Below, in pieces: positions 9,262 through 17,431 of a DNA stretch of 64,000 nt. Each line of letters starts with the position of its first letter. Position 1 is the first letter of the stretch. The translations under genes were made by a program, and so were the position numbers. The stretch is taken from contig CYUK01000003.1 of NCBI GenBank assembly GCA_001299455.1, positions 124,001 through 188,000 of the forward strand, given 5' to 3'. This stretch comes from Clostridiales bacterium SIT11 (GTDB lineage: Bacteria; Bacillota; Clostridia; Tissierellales; Peptoniphilaceae). Below the pieces are notes generated by a model. The model ran no database searches, had not been told where the DNA came from, and saw only the letters and a program-made list of their open reading frames with translations.

Positions 9262-10504
9262 CACTCCTTTCAAACTTAAAGGATAGGTCTTCACTGGTGA
9301 CCTGTAAAATCCCTAGACACATGAAGCTAGACAGCATAGAAGAGCCTCCATAGCTTACAAAAGGTAGGGTGAGACCTGTCATGGGGATGAGTTTAATAAC
9401 TCCCCCAATATTTAAAAAGGCTTGAATACTAAATAAAACACTGACACTCAGAGCCAGAATCCGGTAAAAAATGTACTCTTGGTGGAGGGCAATCTTAATT
9501 CCTCGATAGACTAAAATCATATAGAGCATGATAATAGCAATCCCCATAAAAATTCCCATTTCTTCACAAATTAATGGAAAGATAAAGTCACTGTAGCTTA
9601 CAGGAATCAACTTGGGATAGCCCATGCCAATGCCGGACCCAAAAAATCCTCCTTCAGCAATGGCAAATAGGGATTGGACAATTTGCCTTCCCTTGCCATA
9701 GGCATCAGACCAGGGATCCAGCCAAATCCGCATCCGGACTTGAACGTGGGAAAATAAAAGATAGCCCATAAGCCCGCCAAAAAACATGAGGGCCAGGTTT
9801 AGTAGGATCATCTTCCGGTTTTTTTCGTAGACAAATTGGATGGCCAAAAACATGCCCAGGAAGATAACAGCTGTCCCCAAGTCTCTTTGGATAAAAAGAC
9901 AAAAAACAAAGAAGTAAAGAATGCCCATAATGATATAGGAAGCATACTTCATATCCCGGTACTTATCATAGTTGGAATAAAAACTAGCCAGGATAAACAT
10001 AATCATAATCTTGGTGACTTCTGACGGTTGAACGTAGACCCTGTTTCCAATTTGTATCCAGTTTCTTGCTCCACCTAAAGTGGACCCAAAAATCAAGGTG
10101 GATAGGGTTAGGCCAACAGCTAATAAAATATAGAGAGAGCCTAGTTTTTCTAGCCTGGGGAAATATTTAATCAAAAAATAAACCCCATAAAATAATAAAA
10201 TCCCTGCGATTGACCAGACCATTTGTAAAACGCCATAATTAGGGTCAATACGAAAAGCAGTGACAATGCCCAGGGTGAGTAACATAGATACAATTAAAAA
10301 GATATAGTTATCTCCATTGGAAATTTTTCCCAGAATATAATTGGATACGTAGATGATTAAAATTAAGCCTAGGGCTCGGTAGGCAATACTGGCATCCATC
10401 CCCTCCTCTGCTCGGAAGAAGAAAAACAAGAGGACAATGCAAAGTAATTGGAATACCAGGAGTAAATCTCTAGGCCGCTTATTTTTTCGTAAACTTGAAA
10501 GCAT
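9245..10504 (-). CDS. SEDS-family peptidoglycan glycosyltransferase (FtsW/RodA type)
   Basis: Polytopic membrane protein (419 aa, about ten hydrophobic segments) of the SEDS family, which polymerises lipid II into glycan strands. Diagnostic stretches are QPSEVTKI in the middle, DLGTAVIFLG, and the C-terminal PFVSYGGSSML. Whether it serves elongation or division cannot be told from sequence. It sits between an FHA protein and a class B PBP, a set-up known from actinobacterial pknB loci and Clostridia. AGGAGGCCTCT precedes the ATG. Confidence 0.92.
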   Translation of the reverse strand: MLSSLRKNKRPRDLLLVFQLLCIVLLFFFFRAEEGMDASIAYRALGLILIIYVSNYILGKISNGDNYIFLIVSMLLTLGIVTAFRIDPNYGVLQMVWSIAGILLFYGVYFLIKYFPRLEKLGSLYILLAVGLTLSTLIFGSTLGGARNWIQIGNRVYVQPSEVTKIMIMFILASFYSNYDKYRDMKYASYIIMGILYFFVFCLFIQRDLGTAVIFLGMFLAIQFVYEKNRKMILLNLALMFFGGLMGYLLFSHVQVRMRIWLDPWSDAYGKGRQIVQSLFAIAEGGFFGSGIGMGYPKLIPVSYSDFIFPLICEEMGIFMGIAIIMLYMILVYRGIKIALHQEYIFYRILALSVSVLFSIQAFLNIGGVIKLIPMTGLTLPFVSYGGSSMLSSFMCLGILQVTSEDLSFKFERSDGREA

Positions 10505-10513
10505 AGAGGCCTC

Positions 10514-10942
10514 CTATTCCACAAATAAAAACTGGATAAAGCCAATGCCTATCCGGTCTCCATTGCGCAATTCAATAATATCTCGAATCAATTCCCCATT
10601 TAAGTAGGTTCCGTTGGCGCTATTTAAGTCTTCAATAAAATAGGTCCCATTTTGGTCTGTAATTTGTAGGTGCTTCTTGGAAACAAAATTATCCTTAATA
10701 ACAATGTCATTTTTTGAAGACCGACCAATGGTTATGGTGCCTTTTAGGGTATAATATTCCTGCATCTTAAAATTTAAAGTATCCAGGCGGTTGACGACTT
10801 TAAGATAGGCTCCATCTTTCATCATATTCATTTTACTCATGGACTGGATATCCAGGTAAATCATTCGAATAATGGAAAAGATAAAAAGATATATAATTAA
10901 AGTTGCCAAGTATTTTACGCCTTGGGATATGATCATATACAT
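10514..10942 (-). CDS. Membrane-anchored FHA domain protein
   Basis: 142 residues: one N-terminal membrane segment (about 8-30), a linker, and a forkhead-associated domain (about 65-140) with the phosphothreonine-binding signatures GRSSKND (73-79), SKKH (88-91) and NSANGTYLNG (107-116). FHA domains recognise phosphothreonine, so this protein likely links Ser/Thr kinase signalling to the SEDS-PBP pair encoded next to it. No kinase or phosphatase gene is in the window. It is the first gene of its operon and has a clear promoter. Confidence 0.9.
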   Translation of the reverse strand: MYMIISQGVKYLATLIIYLFIFSIIRMIYLDIQSMSKMNMMKDGAYLKVVNRLDTLNFKMQEYYTLKGTITIGRSSKNDIVIKDNFVSKKHLQITDQNGTYFIEDLNSANGTYLNGELIRDIIELRNGDRIGIGFIQFLFVE

Positions 10943-10970
10943 AGTTACACCTCATAAAATTTATGATGAT

Positions 10971-10999
10971 ATCGTATCATATTTTTGCTTGGTTTTCAA
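10971..10999 (-). promoter_or_regulatory. Promoter of the FHA-SEDS-PBP-isp operon
   Basis: TTGAAA (10994-10999) and TACGAT (10971-10976) on the minus strand, spacer 17, about 30 bases upstream of the FHA gene. It is divergent from the recX promoter. Confidence 0.7.
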
Positions 11000-11036
11000 T
11001 ATTATCACTTGGTCCTAAATCCCAAGGAATTCATCA

Positions 11037-11065
11037 TTGAGAAGGGAATTCCAATTTGATACAAT
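11037..11065 (+). promoter_or_regulatory. Promoter of recX operon
   Basis: TTGAGA (11037-11042) and TACAAT (11060-11065) with a 17-base spacer, 18 bases upstream of the recX ATG, with GGAGGG as ribosome site in between. Confidence 0.75.
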
Positions 11066-11082
11066 GCTAGTGGAGGGATAAA

Positions 11083-11676
11083 ATGCAGTACATTCAAAAG
11101 TTGATTTTTAAAAAGAATTCTTATGAAATATGGACAGATTCTGGAGACCATATGGACATTCTGGAAGATACCCTTGTCCGCCTTCTCCTCCACCAAGGAA
11201 TGGAACTTACAGAGGATTTTTGGGAAACAATTTACAGAGAAGACCAGTTCAGTCGGGCAAAAAAAGAAGCTCTTCAAGCCCTAAGAAGACGGAAAACTTC
11301 TGGCCAAATCAGGCAACTTCTCCTAGACCAAGGCTTTCTTCAAGAGACCATTGACCCCCTCCTTGTCTATTTAAAAGACTACCATCTTTTAGATGACCTC
11401 CAGTACATTCAAGATTTTTCCAAGGACGCCCTCCATCTTAGGAAGGATGGCCCTCGAAAAATCCGCTATAAACTCCAGCAAAAATTTTTAGACGGAGACC
11501 TTATTGATGAAGTTTTAAATGACCTTGACCCGGACCTGGTTCTTGAAAATATGCAGGATTTAATTGAAAAAAAGTATGGTCAAGGGCCCTTTTCCTTTAA
11601 AGAAAAGGGAAAGATTTTTCGTTACTTACAAAATAAAGGCTATCCCTATGACCTGATTAAAGAGGAGTTATCCTAA
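11083..11676 (+). CDS. recX: RecX-family regulatory protein
   Basis: RecX proteins bind RecA filaments and limit recombination. The 197-residue protein has the alpha-helical three-repeat RecX core (roughly 55-195), with typical segments ALQALRRRKTSGQIRQLL, LDDLQYIQDF and GPRKIRYKLQQK, preceded by a 50-residue N-terminal extension as in Bacillus RecX. recA itself is not in the window. The start has a strong ribosome site (GGAGGG) and promoter. The stop shares one base with the start of the GIY-YIG gene. Confidence 0.85.
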   Translation: MQYIQKLIFKKNSYEIWTDSGDHMDILEDTLVRLLLHQGMELTEDFWETIYREDQFSRAKKEALQALRRRKTSGQIRQLLLDQGFLQETIDPLLVYLKDYHLLDDLQYIQDFSKDALHLRKDGPRKIRYKLQQKFLDGDLIDEVLNDLDPDLVLENMQDLIEKKYGQGPFSFKEKGKIFRYLQNKGYPYDLIKEELS

Positions 11677-11927
11677 TGTATTATGTCTACATCCTAAAGT
11701 GCAGGGACAAGACCCTCTACACCGGGTCCACCAATGACCTGGAAAATCGATTAAAAGCCCATAATACAGGAAAGGGCGCCAAGTATACCCGGGGCCGGGG
11801 TCCTGTAGAGATTGTTTACCAGGAAACTTGCCCGGATAAGTCTACCGCCTTAAAAAGAGAGGCAAAAATTAAACGCTACTCAAGAGAAAAGAAATTAGAT
11901 TTAATAAGGAGTCAACATGGACAATAA
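11676..11927 (+). CDS. GIY-YIG domain protein, UPF0213 (YhbQ/YazA) family
   Basis: 83-residue stand-alone GIY-YIG nuclease-fold domain. The two halves of the signature appear as YVYIL (3-7) and LYTGST (14-19), followed by the conserved RLKAHNTGKGAKYTRGR arginine region. These small proteins are widespread; a nuclease role on damaged or branched DNA has been reported for some members, but the function here is not proven. The TAATG overlap with recX implies translational coupling. Confidence 0.9.
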   Translation: MYYVYILKCRDKTLYTGSTNDLENRLKAHNTGKGAKYTRGRGPVEIVYQETCPDKSTALKREAKIKRYSREKKLDLIRSQHGQ

Positions 11928-12768
11928 CTCTTTGGATCAAAAAAACGAAATAGAAGCTCCAGAAGAAGATATGGTGAATACCCGAACGGTCTACAGTAAA
12001 AACCAAGCCCAAAAAGTCATGTCCCTATCTATTTACGTAGGCCAGCTACTTTTAAGCTATGGAGCAGAAATTTACCGGACCCAAGACACCATGACCCGAA
12101 TCTGTGAAGCCTATGATAACTTATACGATATTGATGTATTTGGCTTAACCAATGGGATTCTTTTGAGTTTAGAATACGACCATGAAATTATCACCATGTT
12201 TAAAAACTCAACGACTTCCAGCTTGAACCTGGAGAAAATCGACCTCATTAATTCTTTTAGCCGACAATTTGTCCTAAATCCCATGAATATTAACGAAGCC
12301 ATGGACCGCCTCAAGGAAATTGAAGAAAAAAATGAGAAAAATCCTTGGACTCAAATCATCTTTGCAGGCATTGCCTCGAGCTTCTTTGCCCTCCTCTTTG
12401 GAGCGGATTTAAAAGATTTTATTTCCACTTTTTTTGTTGGAGCCCTTAGCTATGAGCTTGTAGCCCTGGTCAGTAAGCTGGAATTAACTTTTTTTATTGA
12501 AAATTTCATTGGAGCCTTTTCTTCCTCTCTCCTGGCCATGGTCTGTGTCCAGGCAGGGCTGGGATCCAATATTGACCATATTATTATCGGGTCCATTATG
12601 TTATTTGTTCCCGGTGTTGCCATTACCAATGCGGTCCGGGATGTCATGTCTGGGGACTTTATATCTGGTCTAGTGGGTTTTACGAAGGCTATTTTCATTG
12701 CCCTAGCCATTGCCATTGGTGTTGGTTTAGTTTTAAATTACTATTATCAGGGAGGATTGAACTTATGA
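11917..12768 (+). CDS. Threonine/serine exporter family, larger subunit (ThrE N-terminal half)
   Basis: 283 residues with a cytoplasmic N-terminal part (1-130) carrying the family sequence GAEIYRTQDT, then five hydrophobic segments from about 140. In Corynebacterium ThrE is one protein; in Bacillota it is split into this part and a shorter partner. The split here is a real gene boundary with a 4-base ATGA overlap and its own initiation codon, not a frameshift. It likely exports small hydrophilic amino acids in exchange with protons; substrate is inferred. The start overlaps the GIY-YIG gene by 11 bases and has AAGGAG before it. Confidence 0.87.
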   Translation: MDNNSLDQKNEIEAPEEDMVNTRTVYSKNQAQKVMSLSIYVGQLLLSYGAEIYRTQDTMTRICEAYDNLYDIDVFGLTNGILLSLEYDHEIITMFKNSTTSSLNLEKIDLINSFSRQFVLNPMNINEAMDRLKEIEEKNEKNPWTQIIFAGIASSFFALLFGADLKDFISTFFVGALSYELVALVSKLELTFFIENFIGAFSSSLLAMVCVQAGLGSNIDHIIIGSIMLFVPGVAITNAVRDVMSGDFISGLVGFTKAIFIALAIAIGVGLVLNYYYQGGLNL

Positions 12769-13217
12769 TGTATTTGAAGGCTTTTCTTTTATCAGCTATA
12801 GCCACCTTTGGTTTTGCCATGATTTTTCAGTCACCAAGACACACCATCCTCCCTGCCTGCATTGCATCTGGTATCTCTTGGGTTATTTACGATATTTGCC
12901 GGGACATGTATATGAACTATATGTTATCAGCCTTTCTGGCGGCTGTTTCTGTAGGAACTTTTGGAGAATTTCTTTCCAGACGTTACCATAGCCCTGCAAC
13001 CTTGTTTATTCTTCCAGGCCTTATTCCCTTGGTTCCCGGGGCTGGTATGTATTATAGTATGACCCACTTAATCGCCCAGGAATATTCAAAATTTATTGAA
13101 ATAGGAGCCCAAACCTTTTTTACTGCCGCTGCCCTTTCCATAGGAGTTGTAGTCTCTTCCAACTTTTCTCGAAGTTTGAAGCGGGTAAAATTACGAAAAA
13201 AACAAAATGCCCAATAG
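12765..13217 (+). CDS. Threonine/serine exporter family, smaller subunit (ThrE C-terminal half)
   Basis: 150-residue membrane protein with four to five hydrophobic segments and the family sequence FILPGLIPLVPGAGMY near the middle, matching the ThrE_2 domain. It is the partner of the 283-residue protein encoded directly upstream with an ATGATG overlap. The basic tail (SLKRVKLRKKQ) suggests a cytoplasmic C-terminus. Last gene of the recX unit; a bidirectional terminator follows. Confidence 0.87.
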   Translation: MMYLKAFLLSAIATFGFAMIFQSPRHTILPACIASGISWVIYDICRDMYMNYMLSAFLAAVSVGTFGEFLSRRYHSPATLFILPGLIPLVPGAGMYYSMTHLIAQEYSKFIEIGAQTFFTAAALSIGVVVSSNFSRSLKRVKLRKKQNAQ

Positions 13218-13223
13218 CCATAG

Positions 13224-13267
13224 AAAAAGAAGCAGAGGATTTAATAATCTGTCCCCTGCTTCTTTTT
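13224..13267. terminator. Bidirectional terminator between thrE and the long recJ operon
   Basis: 16-base stem (13224-13239 with 13252-13267, one mismatch or wobble) flanked by A and T runs on both strands. It ends the plus-strand recX unit and the converging minus-strand operon. Confidence 0.85.
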
Positions 13268-14372
13268 AATTGGTCTCATTGGAACTTTCTTGAAGCTCTG
13301 TTTTAATGAGCTGGTAGCCTAGATCCGCGATTTGTGCCCAGCGATTTTTTTCTTCTTTTTTACTTCCCTTAAGATAATAGGCCTCTCCTGTATCCACATT
13401 AAAGACACCTATTAAAAGGTCAGACTTGGTAAAATAAGCCATCACCTGGTCTTCTTCTGTTTTAATGGACAAGTAATAAATTTGCATATCCTTATAATAA
13501 CCCTTGACCATGCCTACAAAGTCATTGGTAGACAGGGACTTGGCCTTGATCTTTAAATCTTCCAGGCCATAAAAATAAGTGTCCATGAGAAAGCTGGCAT
13601 TATAACTTGCATCGTTAAAGGCCTGCTTATAGTCCCCTGCAAATTTCTCTTCCTCTCCCCCCTTGAGCCAAAGTTGTTTTTTTAAGGCCAGGTCCCCTTC
13701 TTCTGGAGACCCATCGGGAGATAAAATTTGTCCTATATAAGTTTTTAGGGCAATGGTGCCTTCCATCTGCCCCCGCATATTGGCCAGAATCTTTTCAAGG
13801 CCAGGGTTTGCATGGTATTGCCCCTTTAAAAGGGCATACCAAGCCCCTGGCTCCTTACTTTCATAAAAATATTGGATAAAGCCCATCCTTCGGAAAATAG
13901 CACTATTGGCAGCTAGGCTTGCCTCCAGGTCAACTTGGTTTAGGCGATTTAAAGTTTGCCTTAGGGCCAGAGACTTGGACAGGGCATCTACTGTTTCCTC
14001 TTCATAAAAAGGAGAAGACCGGACTCCTCCAGGACTTTCTTCGTGGCTTAGCTGGGGATAGTAGTTTAAAGAACTGTTAAAAAGATAAGTTTCCAGTTCC
14101 TTAGCATCAATGGGGTTTTTTTCTTTTTCCTTCCAGCTCTTTTCCAGTTGGTTTAGGTGTCTTAAGGCTTCCTCCCCTTGGCTAATTTCTTCCTTTAGGG
14201 ATTCTTCTTCCATTTTTTTAAAGTTTAGATTGGTCTCCAGGGTCTTTACTTCAGCCTTATTTCTTCTATAATCCCCAATTTGTCGGAGTCGATAGTTGGC
14301 AAAAATAAAGACAGCCAGGGTCAGCAAATACAGGACAAGCAAAAGGAAAATTTGTCTAGTTTTTATCTTCAT
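13266..14372 (-). CDS. Membrane-anchored protein of unknown function (368 aa)
   Basis: I do not recognise a family. One N-terminal membrane segment (about 7-27) is followed by a charged, probably coiled-coil stretch (about 30-80) and an otherwise helical, soluble domain placed outside the cell by the positive-inside rule. The C-terminal third contains a strand-rich tail (IYYLSIKTEEDQVMAYF, GVFNVDTGEAYYLKG). The start ATG at 14372 has GGAGGAATTG before it; the open frame is longer. It overlaps the similarly built gene upstream by 17 bases. Shared short stretches (ALKT near the middle, YGLEDL versus HGLESL) hint that the two are distant paralogues working as a pair. Confidence 0.75.
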   Translation of the reverse strand: MKIKTRQIFLLLVLYLLTLAVFIFANYRLRQIGDYRRNKAEVKTLETNLNFKKMEEESLKEEISQGEEALRHLNQLEKSWKEKEKNPIDAKELETYLFNSSLNYYPQLSHEESPGGVRSSPFYEEETVDALSKSLALRQTLNRLNQVDLEASLAANSAIFRRMGFIQYFYESKEPGAWYALLKGQYHANPGLEKILANMRGQMEGTIALKTYIGQILSPDGSPEEGDLALKKQLWLKGGEEEKFAGDYKQAFNDASYNASFLMDTYFYGLEDLKIKAKSLSTNDFVGMVKGYYKDMQIYYLSIKTEEDQVMAYFTKSDLLIGVFNVDTGEAYYLKGSKKEEKNRWAQIADLGYQLIKTELQESSNETN

Positions 14373-15180
14373 TTTGCAATTCCTCCAACTGGTTGATAAT
14401 TCCCTCATACTTCAAGTACTCTTTATAGGAGGCTTGAAACTTCTTCCGGTTTTCCTGTAGCTTTTCTAAATGAAAGGCTTGAACCTGAAACCCCTCTTTT
14501 TGGAGGCTTTCAAGGCCATGGACATAGAGTTCATAGGCAATACAGAGGTCATCTACATTTTTTAACTTGATATTTGTCAACTTGTAGAGGTCATAACCTA
14601 AATAGGCTTGGTGGAGGATGCCTGTTTTTAAGGCCACGCCTCCTGTGGGGTTGTCCCTGTTAAATTGCCCATAAAGAGGATCCTTGAGAATCAAGTCTAA
14701 AACTGCTGAAGCGTTGAGTTCTTCCCAAAGATTTCCTTGGTGTTTTTCACTCCTGGAAGATGAAGAAAGGTCTGAATACTTTCCTAAGAAGACCACCATG
14801 TCATCTTCCTCATAAAAATCCTGCTTGAAGTCTCCTTTTACCTGGTCTTGGAGTTCCTTGGTTATCTCTTCCTGGGCCTTTCTATACTTTACCAGTTCAT
14901 CCTTTAAGGATAAGGAATTGAGCTGGTTCGGATGAAAACCCTGGTCTTTAATAAAGGCCTGGGTTCGTTCTTCCTGGTTCTTAAGAACTTCTGCCGCCTC
15001 AACTTCCAGGTCTTTTAAAACCTGGTCCTGGATTTTAATATCCTGGGTATAGGTTTTTTTGGCCACCCTTAAATCTCGGTTACTTTTTTCCACTAAAAAA
15101 GTATAACCTAAATAGGATAGGGCAAGGAGAAGTAAAATCCACCCTATCACCTGAATGGGTTTGAAAAATCGCCGGGACAT
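14356..15180 (-). CDS. Membrane-anchored coiled-coil protein of unknown function (274 aa)
   Basis: Not recognised. A basic N-terminus and one membrane segment (about 8-30) precede a long Lys/Glu/Gln-rich helical region with coiled-coil character (35-125) and a second helical domain (150-270). No signal peptidase or lipobox motif, no catalytic motif seen. It is encoded between the rseC-like gene (4 bases upstream) and its presumed paralogue. The topology resembles envelope scaffold proteins, but this is inference. Confidence 0.72.
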   Translation of the reverse strand: MSRRFFKPIQVIGWILLLLALSYLGYTFLVEKSNRDLRVAKKTYTQDIKIQDQVLKDLEVEAAEVLKNQEERTQAFIKDQGFHPNQLNSLSLKDELVKYRKAQEEITKELQDQVKGDFKQDFYEEDDMVVFLGKYSDLSSSSRSEKHQGNLWEELNASAVLDLILKDPLYGQFNRDNPTGGVALKTGILHQAYLGYDLYKLTNIKLKNVDDLCIAYELYVHGLESLQKEGFQVQAFHLEKLQENRKKFQASYKEYLKYEGIINQLEELQNEDKN

Positions 15181-15184
15181 AAGC

Positions 15185-15607
15185 TTACCTTAGAATGCGG
15201 ACCATCTCAATGGGACTATAGCTGACTCCAGATTTTTTATCATACCTCGAAATCAGTCCATAGCTTATGGCTAGGAAAACCAGTCCCAGCAAAAAGGCAT
15301 AGAGTTCCTTTTGGGACAGGTTCCAGTGGCCGAAGAGGAAATTTCCCAAAAGAGTTCCGAGTAAAAAGCTAATTAAAGGAAACCCATAGATGAGGCCAAT
15401 ATAAGATAAGACCTTTTTACTATCAGTCCTTAATTCTACATAGTCTCCAACTTGGGCATTTATGCTATTGATAATTTCAATATGCTCCACTTTTTCATCA
15501 CAAGTTCCGCTACAGGCACTGCAATCTGCACCACAGGCTCCTGTTCGGCGCACATCTAATTCTGCAAGTCCATCTTTTAAACTTGTAACAAATCCTACTT
15601 GTTCCAT
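15185..15607 (-). CDS. RseC/MucC-family membrane protein with N-terminal Cys motif
   Basis: 140 residues of the SoxR-reducing/RseC family: an N-terminal soluble part with a four-cysteine motif (C25-x3-C29-x2-C32-x3-C36, ACGADCSACSGTC) and two membrane segments (about 68-88 and 100-120). RseC in Enterobacteria modulates sigma-E and, with Rsx/Rnf complexes, SoxR reduction; in Clostridia the role is undefined, perhaps redox-related. The start ATG overlaps the aspS stop by one base. Position after aspS and before two envelope unknowns suggests membrane function. Confidence 0.82.
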   Translation of the reverse strand: MEQVGFVTSLKDGLAELDVRRTGACGADCSACSGTCDEKVEHIEIINSINAQVGDYVELRTDSKKVLSYIGLIYGFPLISFLLGTLLGNFLFGHWNLSQKELYAFLLGLVFLAISYGLISRYDKKSGVSYSPIEMVRILR

Positions 15608-17376
15608 TATTTCACCTCAATGTGTAATTCTCTTAATTGTTGGTCAGACACCTCAACTGGAGCTCCAGTCATTAAGCAGGTCGCCGATTGGGTTTTTGGA
15701 AAAGCAATCACGTCACGAATATTGTCAGACCCAGTAAATATCATAGTCAGTCGATCTAAACCATAGGCAATTCCTCCATGAGGAGGTGCTCCGTATTGGA
15801 AGGCATCTAATAAAAATCCAAATTTATCTTGGGCATCCTCAGAGCTTAGGCCCAGAGCTTTAAACATTTTTTCTTGGAGGGCCGCATCATGGATCCGGAT
15901 ACTTCCTCCTCCACATTCGTCCCCATTAATAACCAAGTCATAGGCCAAGGCCCGAACCTTTTCCAGTTCCTCTTCTAAAAGGTCAATATCTTCTGGTAGA
16001 GGATGGGTAAAGGGATGATGCATGGCAACATAGCGGTTTTCTTCCTCGCTGTATTCAAATTGGGGGAAGTTTGTAATCCATAAAATTTCGTCCTTACTTT
16101 TATCAATCAGATCAAATTCCTTGGCCAGATTTAAGCGAAGGGCGCCAAGACTTCCATAGACCACAGAGTCCTTGTCGGCTACAAATAGGACTAAGTCGCC
16201 TTCTTCCAAGTTTAAAGTTTCCTTGAGATTTTCAATAACCTCATCTTCAAGGAACTTTGCTATAGGTGATTGGATGCCATCTTTGTTGACCTTCATCCAA
16301 GCCAGGCCCTTGGCCCCATAGCCTTTGACAAAGTCCTCTAGATGGCCCAGTTTTTTCCTAGAAATATCCTCTGCCTTACCCTTTAAGACTAGGCAGCGAA
16401 CAGATTTTCCCGGTTCTGTTGCAGAGGAAAAGACCTTAAATCCACAATCTTTTACAAGAGAGGACACATCCTGTAATTCTAGGCCAAAACGTAGGTCCGG
16501 CTTGTCTGATCCAAACCGATCCATGGCTTCTTGGTAGGTCATCCTTCGCAGGGGAAGTTCTAGGTCAATTCCCTTGAGGTCCCGGTAAAGTTTTTGAATA
16601 AAACCTTCGTTGACTTCCATAATCTGGTCTTGATTCATGAAACTCATTTCTAAGTCAATTTGGGTAAATTCCGGTTGACGGTTGGCCCGCAAGTCTTCAT
16701 CCCGGAAGCACTTGGTAATTTGGATGTAACGGTCAAAGCCACTGCACATTAACAGTTGCTTCATGAGCTGGGGTGATTGGGGAAGGGCATAAAACTTGCC
16801 TTCATTAATCCGGCTAGGAACCAGATAATCCCGGGCTCCTTCTGGAGTTGGCTTTGCCAGCATAGGTGTTTCCACTTCTACAAAACCTTCGTTCAAGAAA
16901 TATTCCCGGGTAATTTGCATAATTTTTGACCGCATCCGGAGGTTTCTTTGCATTTGTGGTTTTCTTAAGTCCAGGGTCCGGTACTTTAACCGCATAGTTT
17001 CCTCTACTGGGTCATCATCTTTTACATAAATAGGGGGAACCTTTGACTTATTTAAAATCTTTAGCTCTTCCACTACAACTTCAACATGGCCTGTAGGAAT
17101 GGTTTCATTCATACTGGACCGTTGTCGAACCTTCCCCTTGACAGCAATGACATCTTCAGACCGAAGTCCTTGGGCTTTTTTGTATAAATCTTCTTCTGTA
17201 TCTTCATTAAAAATCAATTGGACAATTCCTGTGTAATCTCTTAGGTCCACAAAAATTAAAGATCCTAAGTCTCTTTCTCTTTGGACCCAGCCCATAAGGC
17301 AAAGGTCCCGTCCAATATCTTCTTCTCTTAAATTTCCGCAGTAATCGCTTCTTTTCCACTGGTCTAGATGATCCAT
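15607..17376 (-). CDS. aspS: Aspartyl-tRNA synthetase
   Basis: Class IIb synthetase that charges tRNA-Asp (some bacterial forms also charge tRNA-Asn). It has the N-terminal OB anticodon-binding domain (1-105, LMGWVQRERDLGSLIFVDLRD), class II motif 2 (FRDEDLRANRQPEFTQ), the inserted bacterial GAD domain (about 290-410), and motif 3 with GLDRL near 535. With the ATG at 17376 (GGGGGAG before it) the length is 589 aa, the family norm; the open frame begins nine codons earlier. Whether it is discriminating cannot be decided here. A 55-base gap separates it from the Mur ligase gene. Confidence 0.96.
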   Translation of the reverse strand: MDHLDQWKRSDYCGNLREEDIGRDLCLMGWVQRERDLGSLIFVDLRDYTGIVQLIFNEDTEEDLYKKAQGLRSEDVIAVKGKVRQRSSMNETIPTGHVEVVVEELKILNKSKVPPIYVKDDDPVEETMRLKYRTLDLRKPQMQRNLRMRSKIMQITREYFLNEGFVEVETPMLAKPTPEGARDYLVPSRINEGKFYALPQSPQLMKQLLMCSGFDRYIQITKCFRDEDLRANRQPEFTQIDLEMSFMNQDQIMEVNEGFIQKLYRDLKGIDLELPLRRMTYQEAMDRFGSDKPDLRFGLELQDVSSLVKDCGFKVFSSATEPGKSVRCLVLKGKAEDISRKKLGHLEDFVKGYGAKGLAWMKVNKDGIQSPIAKFLEDEVIENLKETLNLEEGDLVLFVADKDSVVYGSLGALRLNLAKEFDLIDKSKDEILWITNFPQFEYSEEENRYVAMHHPFTHPLPEDIDLLEEELEKVRALAYDLVINGDECGGGSIRIHDAALQEKMFKALGLSSEDAQDKFGFLLDAFQYGAPPHGGIAYGLDRLTMIFTGSDNIRDVIAFPKTQSATCLMTGAPVEVSDQQLRELHIEVK

Positions 17377-17431
17377 GGTATCTCCCCCTTTATCTTCTTC
17401 CATTATAATCTTTCAATTTCTTCATTTCAAG

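Noticed and set aside
11917-13217. ThrE split as a frameshifted pseudogene
   Set aside because: The two parts overlap by ATGA with an own start codon, and separate subunits are the normal state in Bacillota.
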